Assembly: GCF_000716595.1 (NCBI RefSeq)
Contig: NZ_JNXC01000035.1
Coordinates: 1-64,000 of the forward strand
Origin: Saccharothrix sp. NRRL B-16314
GTDB lineage: Bacteria; Actinomycetota; Actinomycetes; Mycobacteriales; Pseudonocardiaceae
Reading direction: 5' to 3'
DNA: 64,000 nucleotides
Shown in pieces: positions 18,701 through 25,932 of the stretch. The notes beneath the pieces were generated by a model, which was not told where the DNA came from, did not search any database, and saw only the letters and a program-made list of their open reading frames with translations. Every line of letters starts with the position of its first letter. The first letter of the stretch is position 1. A program made the position numbers and the translations under genes.

Positions 18701-18936
18701 CGCAGGTCGTCGTCGGTGCCGAGCAGCAGCTCGCCGAGGGAACGACCGACGAGGTCGTCGGCCGCCCGTGCCTTCGTCAGCGCCACCGCAGCGGCGCTCG
18801 CCCGCATGACGACGCCCTTGGGGTCGCACAGAAGCGAGGGAGCCTCGGGCAGTGCGATGCCGTCCAGCTCCACCTCGCCGTTCTGCGGACGCGCAGACTC
18901 GATCACCACCGGAGCGCGTCCAACCCGCTTGGGCAC
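15748..18936 (-). CDS. Multi-PAS GGDEF/EAL cyclic-di-GMP protein
   Basis: A 1062-residue, apparently soluble signalling protein. Five PAS/PAC units follow one another to about residue 630 (motifs such as VVHPDDY, GYIRDITDQ and QDITERR), then a GGDEF domain (about 630-800) and an EAL domain (about 805-1062). The cyclase signature is SGDEY instead of GGDEF, so synthesis of cyclic-di-GMP may be weak or lost. The EAL side keeps AEALVRW, LELVET, DDFGTGYSS, IKVD and AEGVET, so phosphodiesterase activity is likely intact. PAS domains would sense a small ligand or redox signal in the cytoplasm. It is monocistronic. Confidence 0.9.
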   Translation of the reverse strand: MPKRVGRAPVVIESARPQNGEVELDGIALPEAPSLLCDPKGVVMRASAAAVALTKARAADDLVGRSLGELLLGTDDDLRLHQADGSLLPVRVVRTQVPGTGLHAVLLVDVSDLAQAAEDLRDEQRRLRTVQNVAQIGSWEYDPDTGVTVWSESHYEMMGVRPGEVVPGAQAVLDVVHPDDYEMVASYWANRELDGNPIDIVYRITRPDGRLRWIRGVAEAKLRSDGRTQFITGYIRDITDQWQADRALETERARLLEAQRIARMGSWSYEIGTGAVHRSEVLLEMYAQMGVVPDDDLLCGVHPDDRPLLQDLRRKLLDAKDGADDHTFEAEVRSETGDRVYVCRARAGFEGGKIGRLHGTIQDVTEARALERQLRDDRRRLADAQKAAQLGVWEWNLQTGDVVWSDMLTDLFGVPRDEKTRYQTYLDLVHPDDRGWVDDLWQQLATEEVPIQLEHRIVRRDGKTRVFRSYGVVVKGPDGRPLAVGTAQDITEQRAAETRMKRSSQRFTDLVSLTPVGIGLFDEGERLVDANDALCDLLGMDLEQLRGMTAGALTHPDDSGNPLPSIDSMSAPDAERTHKIPQRILVRRDGVQVYCELHIALSVQDDGRRFWLIVFQDITERRRTAEALRHQATHDELTGLPNRALVKEMLADLLESPERAKVAVLFCDIDNFKRVNDSLGHDAGDELLVALARRLEGGLPESCTAARLSGDEYVIICENIDRVGGVDALATRVAGLLRTAVPVHGQLVRVSASIGAAVPNGSRATGNDLLRFADAAMFEAKRAGAGRVSLASAALIASADRQVHLEGQLRDALAHDGLTLHFQPVVGVDGVVQTAEALVRWPHPDRGLLPPDVFLPVAEQGDLLRELDRWVLRTALKEASTWPEPGGHPVSVAVNLAGLVPGDPEFVDIVANTIAEAGIPWDRVVLELVETALVDLPSRVRATMDELASRGIRFAVDDFGTGYSSLARLKDLPAQIIKVDRRFVSGVGNDSSDFAVAKAVVDMARAMGRKCVAEGVETATQFHVLRGVGVDAYQGWLFSRPVPPKEFRAVLALGPLHIPRAG

Positions 18937-19171
18937 GGTCTCACCTTCCCGTGTCTACGGCAGGGATGACCGGCCCGACCGCACCCGATAGCGGACCCCA
19001 GGTGGGGTGCCCCTCTCCACGGGCAATATGCACCCGAGGAGAGGGACGTTATCGCTTCGGAGCGTCATCGCCCACCCCTCAACGGGCTAACGAAACAACA
19101 CGTTCGCGGTTTCGTTGCCTGCCGACGGAGGCGGGCGGATGCGGCCGGAGCTCTCCCAACTCCGACTGGAG

Positions 19172-20389
19172 TCAGGCTACTCCGTCCTGACGGGCTGCCA
19201 AGGCCACCGCAGCCGCCACTTCCGGCCCGACCCGCGGGTCAAGGGCGCTCGGCACGATCCGGTCGACGGCCAGGTCGTCCGCGGCGACCGCGGCGATGGC
19301 CTCCGCGGCGGCCAGCTTCATGCCCTCGGTGATCTTCTTCGCGCCCACGTCCAGCGCACCCCGGAAGATGCCCGGGAACGCCAGCACGTTGTTGATCTGG
19401 TTCGGGAAGTCGCTCCGGCCGGTGGCGACCACGGCGGCGTGCCTGCCGGCGACCTCCGGGTGCACCTCGGGGTCCGGGTTGGACAGCGCGAACACGATCG
19501 AATCCCGAGCCATGCTCGCGATCAGCTCTTCGGGCACCTCCGACGAGGAGACGCCGACGAAGACGTCCGCGCCGCGCAGCGCCTCGGTGATGCCGCCGCG
19601 CAGGCCGCTGCCGTTGGTGACCTCGGCCAGCTGCGCCTTCACCGGGTTCAGCCCGTCCCGGCCCACGTGCACGATGCCGCGCGAGTCGAGCACGGTGACT
19701 TCGCCGATGCCCGCGGCCAGCAGGATCTTCGCGCAGGCCACACCCGCCGCGCCCGCACCGGAGACGACCACGCGCTGGTTCGCCATGTCCTTGCCCAGCA
19801 CGGCGTTCGCACCGCGCAGCGCCGCCAGCACGACGACCGCCGTGCCGTGCTGGTCGTCGTGCATGACCGGCACGTCCAGGGCCTCGATGAGCCGGGCCTC
19901 CAGCTCGAAGCAGCGCGGCGCGGCGACGTCCTCCAGGTTGACCGCGCCGAACGACGGGCGCAGCCGGACCAGCGTCTCCACGATCTCGTCCACGTCCGTG
20001 GTGTTCAGCACCAGCGGGATGGAGTCGAGGCCGCCGAACGTCTTGAACAGCGCCGCCTTGCCCTCCATCACCGGCAGCGACGCGCTCGGGCCGATGTCGC
20101 CGAGGCCGAGCACGGCGGTGCCGTCGCTGACCACCGCGACCAGCCGGTGCGCCCACGTGTACTTGGCGGCGAGACCCGGGTCCTCCGCGATGGCGCGGCT
20201 GACCCTCGCCACACCGGGGGTGTAGGCGATGGCCAGGGCGCGCGGGTCGGCCAGCGAGGCGGTCGCGCCGATGGCGAGCTTGCCGCCCTCGTGCGCGCGG
20301 AAGATCTCTTCGTCGGTCAATTCGGTGGACGTCTGCGTCGAATTCACCGGTTTGTGATCCATCCGGAGTGGGTCGTTCAATGCGGTCAC
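19172..20389 (-). CDS. NAD(P)-dependent malic enzyme
   Basis: A 405-residue short bacterial malic enzyme that decarboxylates malate to pyruvate, supplying pyruvate and reducing power. Visible motifs are YTPGVA, GLGDIGPSA, MHDDQHGTA, the Rossmann GAGAAGVA and ALSNPDPEV. I placed the start at a GTG preceded by AGGAGGG; a longer frame of 30 extra residues is open upstream but has no ribosome-binding site and a low-complexity sequence. Cofactor preference cannot be judged reliably. Confidence 0.9.
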   Translation of the reverse strand: MTALNDPLRMDHKPVNSTQTSTELTDEEIFRAHEGGKLAIGATASLADPRALAIAYTPGVARVSRAIAEDPGLAAKYTWAHRLVAVVSDGTAVLGLGDIGPSASLPVMEGKAALFKTFGGLDSIPLVLNTTDVDEIVETLVRLRPSFGAVNLEDVAAPRCFELEARLIEALDVPVMHDDQHGTAVVVLAALRGANAVLGKDMANQRVVVSGAGAAGVACAKILLAAGIGEVTVLDSRGIVHVGRDGLNPVKAQLAEVTNGSGLRGGITEALRGADVFVGVSSSEVPEELIASMARDSIVFALSNPDPEVHPEVAGRHAAVVATGRSDFPNQINNVLAFPGIFRGALDVGAKKITEGMKLAAAEAIAAVAADDLAVDRIVPSALDPRVGPEVAAAVALAARQDGVA

Positions 20390-20558
20390 GGAAGTCCCTC
20401 CTGCGGTGCGCGATACCTGCGGCGCACCGGGACCGGCGTTGTCACGCGGGTCGACGGGGCCTGAAGCGGACTCGTCCACGCGGTCTGCGGGACGGTCCTG
20501 GGAGTGGTGTGCGGGCCACTATGGCAGCGACGGGGACGGCTGTCTGCGGCGGGGATCA

Positions 20559-20634
20559 CAGTTTTTCCGCAGGTCAGAGGCAGTTTCGCAGAACGTACGT
20601 CCGGTTTTCTGGACCGACCGGTCAGTTTCCGCAG
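20559..20634. promoter_or_regulatory. Three phased CAGTTT-CGCAG direct repeats
   Basis: Copies CAGTTTTTCCGCAG, CAGTTTCGCAG and CAGTTTCCGCAG begin 22 and 42 nt apart, roughly two and four helical turns. They lie between the divergent malic-enzyme and epimerase genes and could be binding sites on one face of the helix. The regulator is unknown. Confidence 0.45.
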
Positions 20635-20675
20635 GCAGGATCGGTCCAGAGCCGGCGCGTTCTAGGGTGTTCGCC

Positions 20676-21269
20676 ATGCAGGTACGCGAGCTGAAAATTT
20701 CCGGCGCATTCGAGTTCATCCCTTCGGTGTTCCCCGACGACCGCGGTCTGTTCGTCGCACCGTTCCAGGAAACCGCGTTCCTGGAAGCCGTCGGTCATCC
20801 GCTCCGGGTCGCGCAGACCAACCACAGCGAGTCCCGCCGGGGTGTGGTGCGCGGCGTGCACTTCGCCGACACGCCACCCGGACAGGCGAAGTACGTGCAC
20901 TGCCCGCGGGGGCGGCTGCTGGACGTCGTGGTGGACCTGCGCGTGGGGTCGCCGACGTTCGGCGAGTGGGACGCGGTCGAGCTGTCGTCGGACCGGTTCA
21001 ACTCGATGTACCTGGCCGAGGGGCTGGGCCACGCGCTGATGGCGTTGGAGGACGGCACCATCACGGCGTACATGTGCTCGGAGGGGTTCAACCCGAAGGC
21101 CGAGCGGGCCGTGCACCCGCTGTCGCTGGGCCTGCCGTGGCCGGCCGACGTGACGCCGCTGCTGTCGCCCAAGGACACCGCCGCGCCGACGTTGGAGGAG
21201 GCGCGCGACGCCGGGCTGCTGCCGTCGTACGACGACTGCGTGGCCTGGTACGAGAAGCTGCGGCACTAG
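20676..21269 (+). CDS. dTDP-4-dehydrorhamnose 3,5-epimerase family protein
   Basis: A 197-residue cupin epimerase of the RmlC family, which isomerises dTDP-4-keto-6-deoxyhexoses. The catalytic His segment is RRGVVRGVHF, followed by DVVVDLRVGSPTFGEW and the conserved Tyr region. Sequence style (AFEFIPSVFPDDRGLF, SMYLAEGLGHALMALED) resembles the antibiotic-sugar 5-epimerases as much as housekeeping RmlC. No rmlA, rmlB or rmlD gene is nearby, so it is an orphan here. A TAGGGT box ends 8 nt before the ATG, suggesting a leaderless message. Confidence 0.85.
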   Translation: MQVRELKISGAFEFIPSVFPDDRGLFVAPFQETAFLEAVGHPLRVAQTNHSESRRGVVRGVHFADTPPGQAKYVHCPRGRLLDVVVDLRVGSPTFGEWDAVELSSDRFNSMYLAEGLGHALMALEDGTITAYMCSEGFNPKAERAVHPLSLGLPWPADVTPLLSPKDTAAPTLEEARDAGLLPSYDDCVAWYEKLRH

Positions 21270-21273
21270 AGCC

Positions 21274-21588
21274 CTAGCGAAGGCGGCGCGGGCGTGGCCA
21301 GAGGCGGAACCGGACCACGCCCACCACTTCGGCGGGGCCCAGCGTGCGGGAGTCGGTGGAGGCGAACGGGTTGTCGCCCTCCACGTGCCAGCCCTCGCCA
21401 TCACGCCGGACGGCGCGCTTGACCGACAGCTGAGCGGGGCGCGCCGGCCACCTGACCAGCACAAGATCGTTCGGACGTGGCGCGGTCCCGTAGCGGACGA
21501 GGACGACGTCCCCGGTCCGGAGCGTCGGGACCATGGACGGTCCGACCACCCGAACCAGCGGCAACGGGTTGCCTTCCGGCCGTGCCAA
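21274..21588 (-). CDS. sodX: Nickel-type superoxide dismutase maturation protease (SodX)
   Basis: A 104-residue S26 (signal-peptidase-like) protease. The catalytic Ser lies in VVGPSMVPTLRTGDVVLV and the Lys in LSVKRAVR, followed by the GDNPFASTDSR box. The family cleaves the N-terminal propeptide of SodN so that His1 can bind nickel. It starts at TTG, with GGAGG six nt upstream. It diverges from sodN across a 78-nt promoter region, as in other actinobacteria. There is no clear membrane anchor, in keeping with a cytoplasmic substrate. Confidence 0.88.
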   Translation of the reverse strand: MARPEGNPLPLVRVVGPSMVPTLRTGDVVLVRYGTAPRPNDLVLVRWPARPAQLSVKRAVRRDGEGWHVEGDNPFASTDSRTLGPAEVVGVVRFRLWPRPRRLR

Positions 21589-21666
21589 CGATCACCTCCA
21601 CCTGCTCGCGCCGAGGCCCCGGAGTAGGGTTCGTCACGTCGGAGCATCCACTGTCAGGGAGGAAAG

Positions 21667-22086
21667 ATGCGACTTCTGTCGCGCATCCGTTCACTCCGCC
21701 GCCCGCTCCTGGAGGCCACCGCGCACTGCGACCTCCCGTGCGGTGTTTACGACCCGGCCCAGGCCCGGATCGAGGCCGAGTCCGTCAAGGCGATTCAGGA
21801 GAAGTACCAGGCGAACGAGGACCCGGAGTTCCGCGAGCGCGCCGTGCTGATCAAGGAACAGCGCAGCGAGCTCGTCAAGCACCACCTGTGGGTGCTGTGG
21901 ACCGACTACTTCAAGCCGCCGCACTTCGAGAAGTACCCGGAGCTGCACGACCTGTTCAACAAGGCCACCAAGGCCGCGGGCGCGTCGGGCACGAAGGGTT
22001 CCATGGACCCGGCGAAGGGCCAGGAGCTGCTCGACCTGATCGCCCAGATCGACAAGATCTTCTGGGAGACCAAGGCGGCAGCCTGA
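21667..22086 (+). CDS. sodN: Nickel superoxide dismutase (SodN)
   Basis: A 139-residue precursor of the hexameric cytoplasmic Ni-SOD that dismutates superoxide. The nickel hook HCDLPCGVYDPAQ starts at residue 20, so a 19-residue propeptide must be removed to expose His1; Cys2 and Cys6 of the mature protein are present. The remainder is the expected four-helix protein (KHHLWVLWTDYFKPPH). The ATG follows GGGAGGAAAG. In Streptomyces sodN is nickel-induced, but I see no recognisable Nur box. A strong intrinsic terminator follows. Confidence 0.97.
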   Translation: MRLLSRIRSLRRPLLEATAHCDLPCGVYDPAQARIEAESVKAIQEKYQANEDPEFRERAVLIKEQRSELVKHHLWVLWTDYFKPPHFEKYPELHDLFNKATKAAGASGTKGSMDPAKGQELLDLIAQIDKIFWETKAAA

Positions 22087-22101
22087 CCGCCAGTTCTACC
22101 C

Positions 22102-22146
22102 GGCGCTGACCAGCGGAAGGACCTTCGGCTGGTCAGCGCCGTTTTT
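22102..22146 (+). terminator. Intrinsic terminator of sodN
   Basis: Arms GGCGCTGACCAGC and GCTGGTCAGCGCC enclose a smaller inner stem (GAAGG/CCTTC) and are followed directly by GTTTTT. It is the most canonical terminator in the window. Confidence 0.92.
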
Positions 22147-22225
22147 CTGATGGCGATGAGAGGCGTGACCAGGACATGGCAGCTACCGGTGACCACTCGA
22201 CCGTCCGCACGGGCAGCGCTACCTG

Positions 22226-22651
22226 ATGGCCTCGCCGGTCGAAGCACAGGTGCTCCTCTGCGACGCGGCGGTGAGCGACCCCTCGGGGAAGCTCCACATG
22301 CTCGGCGCGGGCTGGAGCACCATCCGGACACCGCTGTCCCCGCACGCCGTGGCGGTCCTGTTCCGCATCCCGTGGGACCGGGCCAACCAGAAGATCGACT
22401 TCTCGCTGAAGCTGCTCGACTCCGACGGGCACCCGATCCACCTGCCCACCCCGAACGGTCCGCAGGAGCTGGGCGAGGAAGGCCAGATCGAGGTCGGCCG
22501 ACCGCCCGGCGTCACGCCCGGCAGTCCCCTCGGCGGCGCCCTCGCCCTGTCGATCCCCCCGCTGCCGCTGCCGCCCGGCCGGTACGAGTGGCGGCTCCGC
22601 ATCGCCCAGACCGACATCGGCACGTCGTTCGAGGTCCTGGGCGAAGCCTGA
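22226..22651 (+). CDS. Conserved hypothetical protein
   Basis: A 141-residue soluble protein without signal peptide or membrane segment. It begins VEAQVLLCDAAVSDPSGKLHMLGAGW and ends GRYEWRLRIAQTDIGTSFEV, with alternating hydrophobic residues that suggest a mainly beta sandwich. Similar small proteins of unknown function are widespread in actinobacteria; I do not know a role. No strong ribosome-binding site precedes the ATG. It lies alone between the sodN terminator and the phosphatase gene. Confidence 0.7.
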   Translation: MASPVEAQVLLCDAAVSDPSGKLHMLGAGWSTIRTPLSPHAVAVLFRIPWDRANQKIDFSLKLLDSDGHPIHLPTPNGPQELGEEGQIEVGRPPGVTPGSPLGGALALSIPPLPLPPGRYEWRLRIAQTDIGTSFEVLGEA

Positions 22652-22792
22652 CCGGGGCCTCGCTCGGCTCCGTGACGACCGCCGGCTTCCCGTCCGGGCA
22701 CACCGACGTGCCGCCGGCGAACCGCTCGCCCCGTCCGCCGCGATCGGTGCCCCGCCCCGTGCCCGGACGGCGGCCTCCGTAAGCTCGGGCTC

Positions 22793-23398
22793 GTGACCTC
22801 ACACGTCTACCTGCTCCGGCACGGCCAAACCGAGTGGTCCGAGAGCGGGCGGCACACCGGGTTTACCGACGTCCCGCTGACCGAGGCAGGCGTGCAGCAG
22901 GCACGACGCGCCGGTGCCGTGCTGGCCCGGCTGCGCGGGACCGACCTGCCACCCGCGCTGGTGCTGACGAGCCCCCGCCAGCGCGCCTGGCGGACGGCCG
23001 AGCTGGCCGGTCTGCACGACGTCGAGCAGACCGAAGAGCTGGCCGAGTGGAACTACGGCGACTACGAGGGCCTGACCACGCCGCAGATCCGGGAGACCGA
23101 CCCGGGCTGGACGGTCTGGACGCACGCCGTGCCGAACGGCGAGACGCACGACGAGGTGCACGCGCGCGCGGCCAAGGTGCTGGACCGCGCCCGGCACGCG
23201 TTGCAGAGCGGTGACGTGGTGCTGGTCGGGCACGGGCACTTCAGCCGCGTGCTGATCGCCACCTGGCTGAACCTGCCGCCGAGCGAGGGTGTCCACTTCG
23301 GACTCGACCCGGCGGGCACCACGGTGCTCGGCGACGAGCGCGGCGACCCGCAGGTGCGCCGGTTGAACGTGCCGGCCTGGGAAGTCGACGTTGACTGA
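22793..23398 (+). CDS. Histidine phosphatase (phosphoglycerate-mutase-like) family protein
   Basis: A 201-residue protein of the histidine phosphatase superfamily. The phospho-accepting motif is LLRHGQTEWSESGRHTG at the N-terminus, a conserved EWNYGDYEG segment lies mid-protein, and the second catalytic His is in VLVGHGHFSRVL. Family members dephosphorylate sugar phosphates, phosphoglycerates or cofactor precursors, so the substrate is unknown. A TAAGCT box ends 8 nt before the GTG, which suggests leaderless translation. Its stop overlaps the acetyltransferase start by 8 nt. Confidence 0.88.
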   Translation: MTSHVYLLRHGQTEWSESGRHTGFTDVPLTEAGVQQARRAGAVLARLRGTDLPPALVLTSPRQRAWRTAELAGLHDVEQTEELAEWNYGDYEGLTTPQIRETDPGWTVWTHAVPNGETHDEVHARAAKVLDRARHALQSGDVVLVGHGHFSRVLIATWLNLPPSEGVHFGLDPAGTTVLGDERGDPQVRRLNVPAWEVDVD

Positions 23399-23876
23399 TC
23401 CTCGAGTCCGCCGCGTCCGGGAGGAGGACGTGCCCGCCGTCGTGGGGCTGGTCGAGGAACTGGCCGAGTACGAGCGGGCGCGGCACGAGTGCCACCTGAC
23501 CGCGGAGCAGCTGCACGACGCGCTGTTCCGCCCGTCACCCGCCCTGTTCGGCCACGTGGCCGAAGTGGACGGCCGGGTGGTCGGCGCGGCGCTGTGGTTC
23601 CTCAACTTCTCCACGTGGCGCGGTACGCACGGCATCTACCTCGAAGACCTCTACGTCCAGCCTGCGCAGCGCGGCAGCGGACTCGGCCGGGCGCTCCTGC
23701 AGGCCTTGGCCGAGGAGTGCACCGCCCGCGGCTACGCGCGGCTGGAGTGGGGGGTGCTCGACTGGAACGCGCCGGCGATCGGCTTCTACAAGTCGCTCGG
23801 CGCGGTCCCGATGGACGAGTGGACCGTCTTCCGCCTCACCGACGACTCCCTCACCCGACTGGGGCGGGACGACTGA
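23391..23876 (+). CDS. GNAT-family N-acetyltransferase
   Basis: A 161-residue acetyltransferase. The acetyl-CoA motif is VQPAQRGSGLGRALLQAL, and the C-terminal WNAPAIGFYKSLGA is typical of diamine/spermidine-type acetyltransferases, as is LEDLYVQP. The start is TTG, placed inside the end of the phosphatase gene; no better start lies upstream. A polyamine substrate is suggested only by similarity of motifs. Its last 26 nt overlap the convergent membrane-protein gene. Confidence 0.82.
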   Translation: MTDPRVRRVREEDVPAVVGLVEELAEYERARHECHLTAEQLHDALFRPSPALFGHVAEVDGRVVGAALWFLNFSTWRGTHGIYLEDLYVQPAQRGSGLGRALLQALAEECTARGYARLEWGVLDWNAPAIGFYKSLGAVPMDEWTVFRLTDDSLTRLGRDD

Positions 23877-24348
23877 CGGCGGTCTGCCGGATCAGGCCGA
23901 TCCACCACACGAACGTGAACGCGATCACGGTCGGGTTCTTCACGAACAGCAGCACGGCCAGGTAGGTCTGCCGCGCCGCGTCCGGCAGCAGGCCGCCGAC
24001 GCCCTGCTCGGCACCGAGGTCGAAGACCAGGAACGCCACCGCCAGGAACACGGCCTGCCACACCAGGCTGGGCCAGTGGCGCGCCGTGAACGCGGTGAAG
24101 TTCTTCCACCGCAGCCGTTCACCACGGGTCGCCAGCCGCCAGATCGCCACGACGAGCAGCACCCGTGCCACCACCACGACGACCTCCGACGCGAGCGCCA
24201 CGCCGCCCGGCACCTCGTCGCCCCAGTTCACCACCACGAGCCGCTGCACGGACGCGACCAGCGACAGCCCGACGATCAACCGCCAGTGCTCCGCGTAGAA
24301 CCGACCGGCCCAGCGCGGCACTTCCAGCGCCAGCCTCAGCTCCGACAT
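23851..24348 (-). CDS. Small membrane protein, probable MarR-regulated
   Basis: A 165-residue protein with about four hydrophobic helices (for example LIVGLSLVASVQRLVVV, ALASEVVVVVARVLLVVAI and FVWWIGLI). No family is recognised. I chose the ATG; a GTG two codons upstream is equally open. It is transcribed divergently from a MarR regulator with 74 nt between starts, and that spacer carries a palindromic site. It is therefore a likely target of the regulator, perhaps in an envelope or efflux-related role. Its 3' end overlaps the acetyltransferase gene on the other strand. Confidence 0.72.
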   Translation of the reverse strand: MSELRLALEVPRWAGRFYAEHWRLIVGLSLVASVQRLVVVNWGDEVPGGVALASEVVVVVARVLLVVAIWRLATRGERLRWKNFTAFTARHWPSLVWQAVFLAVAFLVFDLGAEQGVGGLLPDAARQTYLAVLLFVKNPTVIAFTFVWWIGLIRQTAVSRPAPVG

Positions 24349-24382
24349 CCCCACCCACTCCCTCTGCCACCAAACATTTTAG

Positions 24383-24396
24383 TTCAGTGTACTGAA
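24383..24396. promoter_or_regulatory. MarR-type operator palindrome
   Basis: TTCAGT-GT-ACTGAA is a perfect inverted repeat in an AT-rich island between the divergent MarR and membrane-protein genes. It covers the expected -35 position of the TAAAGT promoter of the MarR gene, which suits autorepression. Confidence 0.65.
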
Positions 24397-24422
24397 ATAT
24401 CGGGCGCGGTAAAGTGACCGTC

Positions 24423-24884
24423 ATGGACGGCCGGGACTTCGGACGTGAGCTGAGCACCGCGGTGGTCGCGTTCCACGAGGCCGTGGGCGCGCACCTCGGC
24501 GTGACGGCGGTCGACCAGCGCGCGCTCGCGCTCATCGGCAGCAAAGGGCCGATGTCGGCGGGCGAGCTGGCGAAGGAGATCAACCTGACGCCCGGCGCGA
24601 TCACCGGCGTGGCCGACCGGCTGGAACGCGCGGGCCTGGTGCGACGGGAGCCCGACCCCGGCGACCGCAGGCGGGTCGTGATCAGCGCGGTCCCGGGCGC
24701 GTTCGGACCGGTGTTCGCGGGTCTGGCGGCGGCGATGGACGACGTGGTCGCGCGCTACGGCCCGCAGGAGCGGCAGGTCATCGCGGACTGGGTGACGCGG
24801 ACGATCGACGTGCTGAAGGAGCAGACCCGGTTGCTCAGCGCCGCCGGAAAGCCCGCGGCGGGCAAGCCCGCCGGACGACCGTGA
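24423..24884 (+). CDS. MarR-family transcriptional regulator
   Basis: A 153-residue winged-helix regulator: SAGELAKEINLTPGAITGV is the recognition helix region and DPGDRRRVVISA is the wing. It ends in a short Lys/Pro tail (AAGKPAAGKPAGRP). A TAAAGT box ends 8 nt before the ATG, so transcription probably starts at the start codon. A GTG three codons upstream would lie within that -10 box and is rejected. It likely represses itself and the divergent membrane protein through the palindrome between them. Confidence 0.88.
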   Translation: MDGRDFGRELSTAVVAFHEAVGAHLGVTAVDQRALALIGSKGPMSAGELAKEINLTPGAITGVADRLERAGLVRREPDPGDRRRVVISAVPGAFGPVFAGLAAAMDDVVARYGPQERQVIADWVTRTIDVLKEQTRLLSAAGKPAAGKPAGRP

Positions 24885-24923
24885 TCCGTCGCACCACCGC
24901 GAGCCGATGGGCAGGCGGGAGGT

Positions 24924-25730
24924 TCAGCGGTTCGACCGCTTGACGCCGACGGCGCCGTAGGAGACGGCCTCCGCGCCGGTCGCCGGCTCGGCCTCGCCCC
25001 GCCACCGCGTCGCCAGCACCAGCCCCGGCTCCACCAGGTCGAACCCGGAGACCAGCGCCTCGACCTCCGCCTTCGACCGGGCCACGATCGGCGTGCTCGT
25101 CTCGGCGACCACGCCGACCAGCCCCTCCACCAGGTCCGGCTGCTCGTCGGCGGTGAGGTGGCTGACCACGAGGTGGCTGCCGTCGGCGATCGCGTCGCGG
25201 TAGCGGGCGACCAGTTCGACCGGGTGCTCGTCGTCCCGGATGCACGGCAGGATCGCGACCATCAGCAGGGCGACCGGGCGGGACAGGTCGAGCATGCCGC
25301 GCACCTCGGGGGTGGCCAGCACCGCGTCCACGTCCCTGATGTCGGCCTCGGCGATGGCGGCGCCGGCGTTGTCGCGCAGCATGGTGCGGCTGTGCGCGAC
25401 GGTCGCGGGCTCGTTGTCCACGTACACCACGCGGCACGTCGGGTCGGCCTGCTGGGCGACCTCGTGCACGTTGCCGGCGGTCGGGATGCCGGAGCCGAGG
25501 TCGAGGAACTGGCGGATGCCCCGCGCCACGCACAGGCGCACGGCCCGGCGCATGAACGCGCGGGTGTGCTGGACGATCGCGGCCGTCGGGACCTTCTCCA
25601 TGGTCTTCTCGGCGAACTCGCGGTCGACCGCGAAGTTGTGCGCCCCGCCCAGGTAGTAGTCGTACAGCCGGGCCACGTTGGGGCGTTCGACATCACCGTT
25701 GGTCGACACCCACCTCGGGGGGTTCTGCAC
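24924..25730 (-). CDS. SAM-dependent methyltransferase (Methyltransf_19 type)
   Basis: A 268-residue protein of the actinobacterial group with the signature VARLYDYYLGGAHNFAVDRE near the N-terminus. The SAM-binding motif is FLDLGSGIPTAGNVHEVA and the acidic ribose-binding loop is VVYVDNEP. Many copies occur per genome in Streptomyces and Pseudonocardiales, and the substrate is generally unknown. I placed the start at a GTG with GAGG six nt upstream; the frame remains open upstream but the extra sequence is not conserved in style. It is monocistronic. Confidence 0.85.
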   Translation of the reverse strand: MQNPPRWVSTNGDVERPNVARLYDYYLGGAHNFAVDREFAEKTMEKVPTAAIVQHTRAFMRRAVRLCVARGIRQFLDLGSGIPTAGNVHEVAQQADPTCRVVYVDNEPATVAHSRTMLRDNAGAAIAEADIRDVDAVLATPEVRGMLDLSRPVALLMVAILPCIRDDEHPVELVARYRDAIADGSHLVVSHLTADEQPDLVEGLVGVVAETSTPIVARSKAEVEALVSGFDLVEPGLVLATRWRGEAEPATGAEAVSYGAVGVKRSNR

Positions 25731-25932
25731 TGCGCACCTCACCCTGCCTGCACCCGGAGCGGCGCGAACGCCTGCCAGACGGTATCTGGCTACTCCGTTC
25801 GTGTCCATCCGCCAAGTGTGAACACGCAGGGTGATTGTGACTGGTGAGTGGCCCGGATTCAAACCGCGTGGTGCCCCGGCCGAGGGGGCGACGCAGGGGA
25901 GAGGTTCGAGCCCCCACGGCCGGGGAGTCGGG

